Origin: DATAEK01 sp036258055
GTDB lineage: Bacteria; Acidobacteriota; Vicinamibacteria; Vicinamibacterales; 2-12-FULL-66-21
Direction: 5' to 3'
Assembly (NCBI GenBank): GCA_036258055.1
Contig: DATAEK010000174.1
Span: 1-37,713, forward strand
Length of the DNA stretch: 37,713 nucleotides
The notes beneath the pieces were generated by a model. That model had not been told where the DNA came from and did not search any database. It saw nothing but the letters and a program-made list of their open reading frames with translations. The position numbers were made by a program, and so were the translations under genes. Below, in pieces: positions 24,100-31,786 of this stretch; the first letter of the stretch is position 1; each line of letters begins with the position of its first letter.

Positions 24100-25446
24100 T
24101 TATTCACCGCTCATGTCGATCCCGAACCGTTCCGCCATCCGGTAGAGCGTCCGCCGATCGACGCCCATGACCGCGGCCGCGCGGCTGCGGTTGCCGTCGA
24201 CCGTCTTCAGCACGTGAATGAGGTAACGGCGTTCGAGCTCGTCGAGCGACGGCAGGTCGGTGAAGAGTCCTTCCTCGAGACTGGGGCCGCGTGACCGGAT
24301 CGCAGCCGGCAGATCCTGAACCTCGATCACATTGGCGCGGCTGAAGACCACGAGGCGCTCGATCGTGTTCTCGAGCTCGCGGACGTTGCCAGGCCAGGCG
24401 TAGCCGGTCAGCGCGTCGAGGGCTTCCGGCGCCAGCTCGACGCGACGTCCCGCGCGCGCGCTCGCGGCTTCGAAGAAACGGCTGGCCAAGAGCCCGATGT
24501 CGGAGCGCCGTTCTCGCAGCGGTGGCACGACGATGACGATCACCCCGAGGCGATAGTAAAGGTCCTGCCGGAACCGTCCCGCGGCGACTTCCCGCTCGAG
24601 ATCGACGTTGGTAGCCGCGATGATCCTGGCGGATACGCTGAGCACGCGGCTGCCTCCGACCGGCCGGACCTCCGACTCCTCGAGCACGCGCAGCAGCTTG
24701 ACCTGCAGCGCCGGCGAGGTTTCGCCGATCTCGTCGAGAAACACCGTGCCATCGCCCGCCTGCTCGAAGAGGCCGCGTCGATCCGCAATCGCACCCGTGA
24801 ATGCGCCGCGGGCGTGGCCGAAGAGCTCCGAGTCGAGCAGCGTTTCGGCGATCGCGCCGCAGTTCACGGCCACGAACGGCCGGGACGACCGGCGCCCGTG
24901 CGAGTGGATCGCGCGGGCGACGAGCTCCTTGCCCGTGCCGCTTTCACCCTGAATCAGCACTGGCACCGACGAGTCCGCGGCGCGCGCGATCTGTTTGTAG
25001 ACCTCGAGCATCGGCGCGCTCCGGCCGAGCAGGCCCTCCGGCGTCACCCGGGTGCTGAGCGGCGGCTGCGCGATACCGTGAGCCGCCTGCGCGAGCGCGC
25101 GATCGACCGTCTCTTTGATCTCGCCGATGTTGAAGGGCTTGCTGACGTAGTCGAACGCACCCGCGCGCACCGCTTCGATCGCCGTCTCGAGCGTCCCGAA
25201 CCCGCTGATCAGCACGACCTGGCCGCCGGGTTGATCGGACTTGAATTGCCGCAGCAGATCGAGTCCGGTGGCGTGCGCGTTAAGGTTGATGTCCGACACG
25301 ATCAGGTCGAAAGGCTGCCGCCGGATCAGGCCGAGCGCTTCCGACGGTTCGTGTGCCGTCAGGATCTCGCGATCGGGCTGCGACAGCAGCTCCGTCATGA
25401 AGCTGCAGGTGTCCTTGTCGTCGTCGACGATCAGGATTTTGGGCAT
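24100..25446 (-). CDS. NtrC-family sigma-54-dependent response regulator
   Basis: The 448 residues hold three domains. Residues 1-115 are the receiver: acidic DDD at 8-10, phospho-acceptor Asp52 in LIVSDINL, Lys103 in YVSKPF. Residues ~138-375 are the AAA+ domain: Walker A GESGTGKE (167-174), GAFTGA loop (214-219, contacts sigma-54), Walker B VFLDEIGE, arginine fingers in FRQDLYYRL. Residues ~405-448 are a Fis-type HTH (NRSRAAAVMGVDRRTLYRMAERFG). It should activate sigma-54 promoters when phosphorylated by the kinase encoded just upstream. The 3-nt gap to the kinase gene shows one operon. Target genes cannot be told. Confidence 0.95.
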   Translation of the reverse strand: MPKILIVDDDKDTCSFMTELLSQPDREILTAHEPSEALGLIRRQPFDLIVSDINLNAHATGLDLLRQFKSDQPGGQVVLISGFGTLETAIEAVRAGAFDYVSKPFNIGEIKETVDRALAQAAHGIAQPPLSTRVTPEGLLGRSAPMLEVYKQIARAADSSVPVLIQGESGTGKELVARAIHSHGRRSSRPFVAVNCGAIAETLLDSELFGHARGAFTGAIADRRGLFEQAGDGTVFLDEIGETSPALQVKLLRVLEESEVRPVGGSRVLSVSARIIAATNVDLEREVAAGRFRQDLYYRLGVIVIVVPPLRERRSDIGLLASRFFEAASARAGRRVELAPEALDALTGYAWPGNVRELENTIERLVVFSRANVIEVQDLPAAIRSRGPSLEEGLFTDLPSLDELERRYLIHVLKTVDGNRSRAAAVMGVDRRTLYRMAERFGIDMSGE

Positions 25447-25449
25447 GGC

Positions 25450-27063
25450 TCAATTCCGAACTGCGGAGGCGTCGTGCGGCTCCTCGGCAGGCGACCCTTC
25501 CTCGGGCGGCCCGATCGGAAGCACCAGGGTGAAAACGGCGCCGCCGGTCTGACGATTCTCGACCGCGATGGTGCCGCCGTGCGCGGTAATGACGTCGCGG
25601 GCGATCGCCAGCCCCAATCCCGTCCCACGGCCGGCCGGCTTGGTCGTCACCCAGGGCTCGAAGATCCGCGGCAGGAGCGAATCGGGAACACCCGGTCCGC
25701 TGTCGGCGACCTCGAGCTGGATCCCGTTGTCGGCGGGGGCGAGCGACATCGTGAGACTGCCCCCGCTGGGCATGGCGTCGATTGCGTTGGTGACGAGGTT
25801 CAGGAGCGCGAGCTCCAGCTGCACGGTGTCTGCCTCGATCCGTGGGAGCGCGGGTGGCGCATTGACCGTGACCGCAATCTTCCCGCGATCGAGCCGCGGC
25901 TGTGCGATCTCGAGCACGCGCCCGACCAGCCGCGCCGGCTCGATCATCTCCCTGGGCGACTGACGCCTGGCGCGATCGAGCAGCCCCCGCACGATCTCGG
26001 TGACCTGACCGATCTGCCGCTGCACCATCTCGAGCCGCCGTCGGGTGCGTGCGTCGTGGGGCACGTCGGCCAGCAGCATCTGCACGTAGCCGGAGATCAG
26101 GTTGAGCGGCGTGCCGATCTGATGCGCCACGTTGGCCGCGGTCTGACCGATGGCGGCCATCTGCTCCGCGCGTCCCAACGCTTCGCGCAGGTCGAACACG
26201 CGGCGGTACATCTCTTCCATGTCGGCGTTGCGAGCTCGGAGCTCGGCCGTCGCCTCCCGCACGCGGTTCTGCAACGACTCGCTCAGATCCTGCATCTCGC
26301 CGAGCATCGAGTTCAGCCCCGTGACCATGGCCCCGATCTCGTCATCGCGCTCGACCGGCGCGCGGGCGCCATACTCTCCGCCGGCCACCCGGCGCATCGT
26401 GTCGCGGATGGCACCGATCCGACGATGCACGAGACGCCGCGCCAGCAGATCGAGCAACAGCGTCACGATGCCCACCGCCGGCACGGCGACGAGCACCGCG
26501 ATCAGGCGCCCCTGCTGCGCGACCTGGTTGACGGCCGCCATCGACACGGTGACGACCACGCCCATCGGACCGTCCGGCCCGGTGAGCGGAACGCCGACGA
26601 ACCGCAGCGGGTCCGCCTCGGAGTACACGACGTCACCGCTCGCGATGGCCTGACGCGCCACGCTGATGGCCACCTGCCGCTCGTCCGATGACGTGCTCGC
26701 CACGACGCGAGCGTTGTCGCCGTCGAGATCGACCACGGTGATGGCGCGCACCGCCGGGTTGACCTCGAGGAACTGGTGCAGCGCCGCGCTCGGACCGTCG
26801 TCGGGGTCAGGGGGTGTGCGGCTGCGGAGCTCGAGGTCATCCGCGACCGCGAGTGCAGTTCGGCGCGCTGCGTCGAGCAGCTCCGTCGCCAGCGTCCGTT
26901 CGAACATGCGGAGCTCGAGAAACGCCGCCGCGCTCACGACGACCGCGACGATGAATCCGACGAGCAGCGACAGCCGGGCGCGCAACGAGAGTGGGCGGAG
27001 CAAACCCGCCACAGCATGGCGGTCCTGCGGGCTCGCGGGGAGCCCCTCGACGGGGGCTGTCAT
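25450..27063 (-). CDS. Membrane sensor histidine kinase, partner of the NtrC-type regulator
   Basis: TM1 of this 537-residue kinase is ~29-50, followed by a ~130-residue periplasmic sensor, TM2 ~187-208, HAMP ~208-262 and a short coiled coil ~262-300. The DHp domain has AHQIGTPLNLISGY (His314; H-Q-I-G-T variant of the H box). The ATPase domain has LLNLVTNAIDAM (N box), DSGPGVP (G1), IFEPWVTTK (F) and GTGLGLAIA (G2). It resembles the NtrB/ZraS-type kinases paired with NtrC regulators. AGGGAG precedes the ATG by 8 nt. It is transcribed first, then the regulator. The signal is unknown. Confidence 0.95.
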   Translation of the reverse strand: MTAPVEGLPASPQDRHAVAGLLRPLSLRARLSLLVGFIVAVVVSAAAFLELRMFERTLATELLDAARRTALAVADDLELRSRTPPDPDDGPSAALHQFLEVNPAVRAITVVDLDGDNARVVASTSSDERQVAISVARQAIASGDVVYSEADPLRFVGVPLTGPDGPMGVVVTVSMAAVNQVAQQGRLIAVLVAVPAVGIVTLLLDLLARRLVHRRIGAIRDTMRRVAGGEYGARAPVERDDEIGAMVTGLNSMLGEMQDLSESLQNRVREATAELRARNADMEEMYRRVFDLREALGRAEQMAAIGQTAANVAHQIGTPLNLISGYVQMLLADVPHDARTRRRLEMVQRQIGQVTEIVRGLLDRARRQSPREMIEPARLVGRVLEIAQPRLDRGKIAVTVNAPPALPRIEADTVQLELALLNLVTNAIDAMPSGGSLTMSLAPADNGIQLEVADSGPGVPDSLLPRIFEPWVTTKPAGRGTGLGLAIARDVITAHGGTIAVENRQTGGAVFTLVLPIGPPEEGSPAEEPHDASAVRN

Positions 27064-27207
27064 CGTGTAACTCCCTGGACCCTTGTCACTTAGCCGATCC
27101 TACCGCGGCGGGGCATCCGCGGCACGCAGTGTGGTTCTCTGCAAAGTGCGGCGCGCCCGAATGTGCGGGGTGCCGGTAACCAGTCTGCCAAATCAGGGGA
27201 GAGAGAT

Positions 27208-27588
27208 ATGCGCAAAGTAATCATGGCTTTCGGCATCGCCGTGCTCGTCGCCGCACTCGGCGGCGTCGGCTACGCGCAGACGACGAAGTCTGCCAAGCCC
27301 GCGAAGACGTCCGCGCCGGCGGCGCCGAAGGCGGCCTCGGCCACGGGCAAGATCGTCAGCTTCGACGACGCGTCGAAGACGCTGACGATCTCCACGAGCA
27401 AGGGTGAAGAGAAGTTCGTGCTCGGCTCGACCGTCAAGCTCAACGAAGGAGCGAAGACGATCACCTCCGCGAACCTCTCGAGTCTGACCGGCCAGCAGGC
27501 CAAGGTCCGCTACACGGTCTCGGGCAGCGACAAGACTGCCGAGTCCGTCATGGTGTCCGAGCCGGCACACGCAGCCAAGAAGAAGTAA
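27208..27588 (+). CDS. Small exported protein with a beta-rich domain (DUF5666-like)
   Basis: The ATG at 27208 follows a strong purine-rich site (GGGGAGAGAG). The signal peptide is MRKVIMAFGIAVLVAALGG ... AQ, then a Lys/Ala/Pro-rich linker, then a ~70-residue domain: ATGKIVSFDDASKTLTIST, EEKFVLGSTVKLNEGA, QQAKVRYTVSGSDKTAESVMV. The product has 126 residues. This pattern of short strands (TGxIxSxD...LTI...VKV.Y) resembles periplasmic OB-fold-like DUF5666 proteins. It ends with a basic KKK tail. Transcribed away from the histidine kinase gene, so it might belong to the regulon, but that is only positional. Confidence 0.75.
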   Translation: MRKVIMAFGIAVLVAALGGVGYAQTTKSAKPAKTSAPAAPKAASATGKIVSFDDASKTLTISTSKGEEKFVLGSTVKLNEGAKTITSANLSSLTGQQAKVRYTVSGSDKTAESVMVSEPAHAAKKK

Positions 27589-27606
27589 GCGCGCAGCGTG
27601 TGCTCC

Positions 27607-27649
27607 GTGCAGGCGAGCGGCCACTCCTCCACCGGTCGCTCGTCTGCAC
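27607..27649. terminator. 16-bp stem-loop between convergent genes, probable bidirectional terminator
   Basis: GTGCAGGCGAGCGGCC (27607-27622) pairs with GGTCGCTCGTCTGCAC (27634-27649): 14 Watson-Crick pairs and 2 G-T wobbles, loop 11 nt. It lies just past the exported-protein stop and before the AlkD remnant's 3' end. There is no T-tract, so it may be a stability element instead. Confidence 0.65.
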
Positions 27650-27670
27650 CGGACGCTTTCCGGCGTCCGG
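27649..27670. terminator. Second hairpin: CCGGACGC / GCGTCCGG, 6-nt loop
   Basis: A perfect 8-bp stem (27649-27656 with 27663-27670) shares its first base with the end of the previous hairpin, so the two stack directly. Confidence 0.6.
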
Positions 27671-27674
27671 ATCC

Positions 27675-28190
27675 TCACACCCGTCCTTCGAGATACCGCC
27701 GGCGCTCCGCTTCCGGAAACCGCTCAATCGCATATCGCAGCATCGTCCGAGGCATCGTTCGGTACCGATCCTTCAGGAACGCCCGTTCCGCCCGCGGATC
27801 CCGCTTTCCCGCTTCCCGCAGCATCCACCCGGTCGCTTTGTGAATCAGATCGTGGGGATCGCCGAGGAGCAAGTCCGCGATCCGAAACGTCTCCTCGACC
27901 TCCCCGCGTTTGATGAAGTGGTAGGTCCCGACGATGGCGATGCGCCGTTCCCAGAGGGACGCTGACCGCGCGAGACGCGTGAGCGGCGTGCGGCCGCGCT
28001 CGCGCAACCAGGCGCCGACGATGTGTTCGGCCGACGCATCGACGAGATCCCAGTTGTTGATGAAGCGCGTGTTCGAGAGGTAGAAGTCGTAGATGGCGCG
28101 ACGGCCCCGATCGTCCGCGCGTGAGAACGCGTCGACGAGCAGCAGCAGCGCCAGCGCCCGCTCTTCGTGAACCCGCGTTAGAACCCCCTC
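27675..28190 (-). pseudogene. 5'-truncated AlkD-like DNA alkylation repair gene
   Basis: The reading frame gives VLTRVHEERALALLLLVDAFS, YDFYLSNTRFINNWDLVD, ASAEHIVGAWL, SLWERRIAIVGTYHFIKRGE, DPHDLIHKATGWMLRE and PRTMLRYAIERFPE, a good match to the HEAT-like AlkD family. The catalytic NNWDLVD segment is present. The first ~65-80 residues expected for a ~230-residue AlkD are missing: the frame enters the repeat at 28179-28208 and reaches the IMPDH-family stop codon at 28209-28211 with no start codon. The only in-frame ATG (28007) would drop the catalytic part. AlkD removes alkylated bases from DNA; this copy is probably non-functional. Confidence 0.8.
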
Positions 28191-28208
28191 GAACCCTAGA
28201 ACCCCAGT
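28179..28208. repeat. Degenerate TAGAACCCC/TCGAACCC repeats at the AlkD truncation point
   Basis: TAGAACCCCC-TCGAACCC-TAGAACCCC follow one another between the IMPDH-family stop and the surviving AlkD homology. The unit is about 8-10 bases and present about three times. Confidence 0.55.
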
Positions 28209-29741
28209 CTATCGCTCGTAGGATTCCCGCCGTGACGACGCCGAGAGTTTGATGAGGTACTTCTGCGGATCGGCCCAGAAGAGCGCGCGCAGTTCTGCCA
28301 GAGTCGCGGCCCCGCCGTAGCTGACCGATGAGCACAGATGCTTGATCATGTCGCGCACGATGGTTCGTGCCGACCCACGGGCGGGCACGCTGATCTCCAT
28401 CCCTTCCGCACCAATCGCTTCGAGCTCCACCTGATCCGCATCCTCGACGTCCAGACGATCCCGGATGGCTTCGAGCGACGCCATCCCCCGCAAAACCTTG
28501 AACGGCACCTTCACAGTCTTCTGCGATTCGGGCAGGACGACCGACTTGTGCACGATCTCGCCGGGCGCCTCTTCCGTTCCGGCGAAAGCGCTGCCGAGCA
28601 TCGTCGTATCGCCGCCGAACACGAGGGCCTCGGCGATCCCGCCATGACGGCGCACGCCGCCGTCCGCGATGATCGGCACGTCGGAATCGGCGAGAGCGAG
28701 GCGGCAATCGACGAGCGCCTGAAGCTGTGGTACGCCGAAGCTGGTATTCATGCGCGTCGTGCAGCCGCCGCCCGGGCCGATGCCGACCTTGACGCCATCG
28801 GCGCCGCGCTCGACGAGAAATCGCGCGCCTTCTGCGGTCGCGACGTTGCCCGCGATCATCTCGACGTCGCCGAAGCGTTTCCGGAACTCGACGATCGCGC
28901 GATCCATCACGACGGAATGACCGTGCGCGATGTCGATGACGATCACGTCAACGCCCACACGAACCAGTTCGGCCGCGCGCTCGAGATAGTCGCCGGTGGC
29001 GCCGATGGCTGCGCCGACCCGGAGCCGCCCCTGGTCGTCGCGGGTGGCGAACGGCAGCCGGCGCTGACGAACGAGGTCACGCGCCGTGACGAGGCCGAGG
29101 AGACGGCCGCGCCCGTTCACGAGCGGCAGTTTCTTCACCTTCCGCTCGACCATCAGCCGCTCCGCATCGGCAGAGTCGAGAGGACCCTCGTGGACGACGA
29201 GCCGCTCAACCGGCGTCATCCGGTCGGCGACGCGCGTGTCACGCGGGCTGACGAAGCGCACGTCGCGCTCCGTGAGGAGGCCGAGCAGCCGGTGCTCGCC
29301 ATCGACGACGACCAGCGTGCCGACGCGCGATCGGGCCATCAAGGACATCGCCTCGGCCAGCGATGCGGAAGGCGCGATGCTGTAAGGATCGGTGATCACG
29401 CCGTGCTGGGTCCGCTTGACAATCTCGACCTCGCGCACCTGCGGCTCGATCTCGCCGGCACGGAAGCCACGATCGATGATGCCGATGCCCCCTTCCTCGG
29501 CCTGTACGATAGCCATCGGCGCGCGCGTGACGGTGTCCATGTTCGCCGACACGATCGGCCGCTTGAGCGTAATGCGCCGGGAGAGCCTGCAGGAGAGATC
29601 GATCGTCGACGGATCGCGGCGCGAGAGCACGCTCCGCTGCGGCGCGAGGATGAAGTCATCGAACGTGCAGCCCTGCACCAGCTCCCGCACGGTGCGCCCG
29701 GCGGCCGGGTCGATGCGCGGGAAGCGGCTCGAATCGCTCAT
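28209..29741 (-). CDS. guaB: IMPDH/GMPR-family oxidoreductase with CBS pair and variant active site
   Basis: A TIM barrel with two CBS domains inserted (~113-229; 510 residues in all). The catalytic loop reads GIGPGGGCTTRMNTSFGVPQ (Cys327) where standard IMPDH has GIGPGSICTTR. The glycyl loop GMAS replaces GMGS, and the usual Arg-Tyr of the mobile flap is not visible in DRLDVEDADQVELEAIGAEG. IMPDH oxidises IMP to XMP in guanine synthesis; GMP reductases (including CBS-bearing GuaB1) run a related reaction without that dyad. Either is possible here. TACGAT lies 6 nt before the ATG. The gene symbol reflects family, not proven activity. Confidence 0.8.
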   Translation of the reverse strand: MSDSSRFPRIDPAAGRTVRELVQGCTFDDFILAPQRSVLSRRDPSTIDLSCRLSRRITLKRPIVSANMDTVTRAPMAIVQAEEGGIGIIDRGFRAGEIEPQVREVEIVKRTQHGVITDPYSIAPSASLAEAMSLMARSRVGTLVVVDGEHRLLGLLTERDVRFVSPRDTRVADRMTPVERLVVHEGPLDSADAERLMVERKVKKLPLVNGRGRLLGLVTARDLVRQRRLPFATRDDQGRLRVGAAIGATGDYLERAAELVRVGVDVIVIDIAHGHSVVMDRAIVEFRKRFGDVEMIAGNVATAEGARFLVERGADGVKVGIGPGGGCTTRMNTSFGVPQLQALVDCRLALADSDVPIIADGGVRRHGGIAEALVFGGDTTMLGSAFAGTEEAPGEIVHKSVVLPESQKTVKVPFKVLRGMASLEAIRDRLDVEDADQVELEAIGAEGMEISVPARGSARTIVRDMIKHLCSSVSYGGAATLAELRALFWADPQKYLIKLSASSRRESYER

Positions 29742-29747
29742 GGGCCT

Positions 29748-29753
29748 ATCGTA
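29748..29753 (-). promoter_or_regulatory. Putative -10 box (TACGAT) of the IMPDH-family gene
   Basis: On the minus strand TACGAT is followed by 6 nt and the ATG at 29741, consistent with a leaderless mRNA. No ribosome-binding site was seen. Confidence 0.4.
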
Positions 29754-29860
29754 GCCGCAGATCCGGGTGGCCCGGCGCGAATCGTCGCGGAGCGGCGTGG
29801 GCGGACCATCCGAAGGTTGACGCGATCGATACCGACGGCTGATGTCAGAATGGAAGGTTC

Positions 29861-30496
29861 ATGGCCCTCGCGGCAATCGAGCGTGTACTGCGCGAACGGC
29901 TGCAGAGAACGTTGCCCGGGCTCGACGCGCAGCTCAGGTTCGCCCCCACACCGCCCCGGCCGGGATGGCGACCGGGAGACATGCCGGCCGACGCTCGCCG
30001 CGCCGCGGTGCTCGTGCTGCTGTATCCGCTCGACAACGACGTCGCGGTCCCGTTGACCGTGCGCGCGAGCGGCCTGGCGCGGCACGCCGGGCAGATCAGC
30101 CTCCCTGGCGGCGCTGCCGATGAAGGGGAAACGCTCGCGCAAGCCGCACTGCGCGAAACGTCCGAGGAAATTGGCGTCGATCCGGCCACCGTTCGGGTGC
30201 TCGGCGAGCTGACGCCCGTGCACGTCCTCGTGAGCGGGTTCACGCTGCATCCGGTGGTGGGCGTGACGGACGAGCGTCCCGCGTTCATCGCTGCACCCGG
30301 CGAGGTGGACGAAATCGTCGAAGTGCCCGTCGCGGATCTGCGCGACGCCTCGCGAATCCGCCGCGGCACGCGGGTGCGCGAAGGCGTGGCGGTGGAGTAT
30401 CCCTATTTCGACCTGCGCGGACATCAGGTCTGGGGCGCCACGGCGATGGTTCTGGGCGAGTTCATCACGCTCCTGCAGGACGCACTGGAAGTATGA
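29861..30496 (+). CDS. Nudix hydrolase, probable CoA pyrophosphatase (NudL-like)
   Basis: A 211-residue protein. The Nudix box is complete: GAADEGETLAQAALRETSEEIGV (residues ~84-106) fits GX5EX7REUXEEXGU. Just before it, RASGLARHAGQISLPGG is the UPF0035/NudL signature seen in CoA pyrophosphatases, which split CoA or its oxidised form into 4'-phosphopantetheine and 3',5'-ADP. The GGAAGG site precedes the ATG and CAGAAT lies 9 nt upstream. It is divergent from the IMPDH-family gene, with 119 nt between them. Confidence 0.9.
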   Translation: MALAAIERVLRERLQRTLPGLDAQLRFAPTPPRPGWRPGDMPADARRAAVLVLLYPLDNDVAVPLTVRASGLARHAGQISLPGGAADEGETLAQAALRETSEEIGVDPATVRVLGELTPVHVLVSGFTLHPVVGVTDERPAFIAAPGEVDEIVEVPVADLRDASRIRRGTRVREGVAVEYPYFDLRGHQVWGATAMVLGEFITLLQDALEV

Positions 30497-30577
30497 GCTC
30501 CCCAGAGAGCGAGAGCGGGGTTTTGCGATATTCTTAGCTTTTGATCGACCAGGAAGAGAGAGCGTTGGAGGTCCACT

Positions 30578-31251
30578 ATGAGTGTGAGAATCAATGACAT
30601 CGCACCTGACTTCGAGGCCGAGACCACGGACGGGCGGATCCGGTTCCACGAGTGGATCGGTGATTCCTGGGCGGTGATCTTCTCGCATCGAAGGATTTCA
30701 CTCCGGTCTGCACGACCGAGCTCGGCTACATGGCCAAGCTCAAGCCTGAGTTCGATAAACGTGGCGTCAAGGTCATCGGCTTGAGCGTCGATCCCGTCGA
30801 AAGCCACGGCCGCTGGGCCAACGACATCAAAGAGACACAGGGGTTCGCGCCGAACTATCCGATGATCGGCGACACCGATCTCAAGGTCTCGAAGCTCTAC
30901 GACATGCTTCCTGCCGACCTCGAAGGGACCTGCGAAGGCCGAACGCCGACGGACAACCAGACCGTGCGAACGGTGTTCATCGTAGGTCCTGACAAGAAGG
31001 TCAAGTTGCAGCTCGCCTATCCGATGACGACCGGCCGCAACTTCGACGAGGTGCTGCGCGTGATCGATTCGCTGCAGCTCACCGCGAAGCACAAGGTCTC
31101 AACGCCCGTGAACTGGAAGCAGGGCGACGACGTGATCATCGCGGGATCGGTGTCGGACGAGGACGCGAAGAAAACGTATCCGGAAGGATGGAAGGCGCCA
31201 AAGCCCTACCTGCGCATCGTTCCGCAGCCCGGCAAGGCGAAGGGCGCATAG
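30578..31251 (+). pseudogene. 1-Cys peroxiredoxin (AhpC/TSA, Prx6 type) with a 1-base frameshift
   Basis: The 5' part encodes MSVRINDIAPDFEAETTDGR ... SWAVIFSH and the 3' part, one frame over, FTPVCTTELGYMAKLKPEFD to the end. Adding one C after CAT at 30686-30688 restores SHPKDFTPVCTTE and a ~223-residue protein of normal Prx6 length, with peroxidatic Cys in PVCTTE. This family reduces peroxides. GGAGG lies 7 nt before the ATG and TATTCT at 30529-30534 is a possible -10. Both halves are fully conserved, so a sequencing error is as likely as a real mutation. Confidence 0.85.
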
Positions 31252-31257
31252 ACCCAG

Positions 31258-31288
31258 ACGCGCCACAGGCGCGTCCGCCGGAGGCGGA
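31258..31288. terminator. Two abutting hairpins after the peroxiredoxin gene
   Basis: ACGCGCC/GGCGCGT (31258-31264 with 31268-31274, loop ACA) is followed immediately by TCCGCC/GGCGGA (31274-31279 with 31283-31288, loop GGA). A likely transcription end for the + strand gene, also usable by the opposing methyltransferase gene. Confidence 0.6.
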
Positions 31289-31348
31289 GTGGGGCGTTGG
31301 GGGTCCCCGCGAGCGACGGCGTAAGGGGGTCCGGACGAAGTCCCCCGG
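31289..31348. repeat. GC-rich repeat-like spacer with GGGGG/CCCCC inverted arms
   Basis: GGGGG (31325-31329 region) and CCCCC (near 31342-31346) flank the self-complementary GTCCGGAC. The latter matches the arms of the palindromes in the M14 gene, so this may be another member of the same repeat class. No coding sense. Confidence 0.4.
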
Positions 31349-31786
31349 CTAAAGAAGATACGGCACGACGCGCGCGGTGCGGGCCTTGTACGCCTGATAC
31401 TCGGGGTACGTCGTCACGAGCAGGGACTCTTCCGCGTACATCCGGAGCCCCGCGCCAATCATCACGAGCACGGCGCCGACGAGGGTCAGCGGAGTTCGAT
31501 AGTCGAGCACCGCGGCCCACGTGAAGTAGATCGCCGCGGCGTAGATCGGGTGCCGCAGAAACGCGTACGGACCCGACGTCACGATCCCACCGGACGTCGG
31601 GTTTGCCGACGCGTGAAAGCTGCGCCGGCCGAAAGTCACGCGCGCCCAAGTCATCAGGCCGAGAGCCCCAAGCTGGATGGCGGCAGACCAGGCATGACGC
31701 GCGACGAGCTGGCCGTGAATCGCGAGCCAGCTGATCCCCGCGACCATCAACGCGAAGGCCGCGACGGAAACCGTTTTGAGGCTCAT
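31349..31786 (-). CDS. ICMT/PEMT-like membrane methyltransferase
   Basis: A 145-residue protein with about four helices (VAAFALMVAGISWLAI, AAIQLGALGLMTWARV, AAAIYFTWAAVL, LTLVGAVLVMIGAGL). The family signature is GPYAFLRHPIY followed by EESLLVTTYPEYQAYKARTARVVPYL, as in isoprenylcysteine carboxyl methyltransferase-like and phospholipid methyltransferase proteins using SAM. Bacterial members have mostly unknown acceptors. The start ATG at 31786 overlaps the stop of the upstream PQQ-propeller gene (ATGA), showing coupled translation. Confidence 0.88.
   Translation of the reverse strand: MSLKTVSVAAFALMVAGISWLAIHGQLVARHAWSAAIQLGALGLMTWARVTFGRRSFHASANPTSGGIVTSGPYAFLRHPIYAAAIYFTWAAVLDYRTPLTLVGAVLVMIGAGLRMYAEESLLVTTYPEYQAYKARTARVVPYLL

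Noticed and set aside
24814..26691. Long plus-strand open frame (625 codons) opposite the two-component system genes
   Set aside because: It is antisense to two complete, motif-bearing proteins and has shadow-like Arg/His-rich composition.
28338..30056. Plus-strand open frame (572 codons) opposite the IMPDH-family gene
   Set aside because: Antisense shadow with no domain; it also runs into the start of the Nudix gene in the wrong frame.
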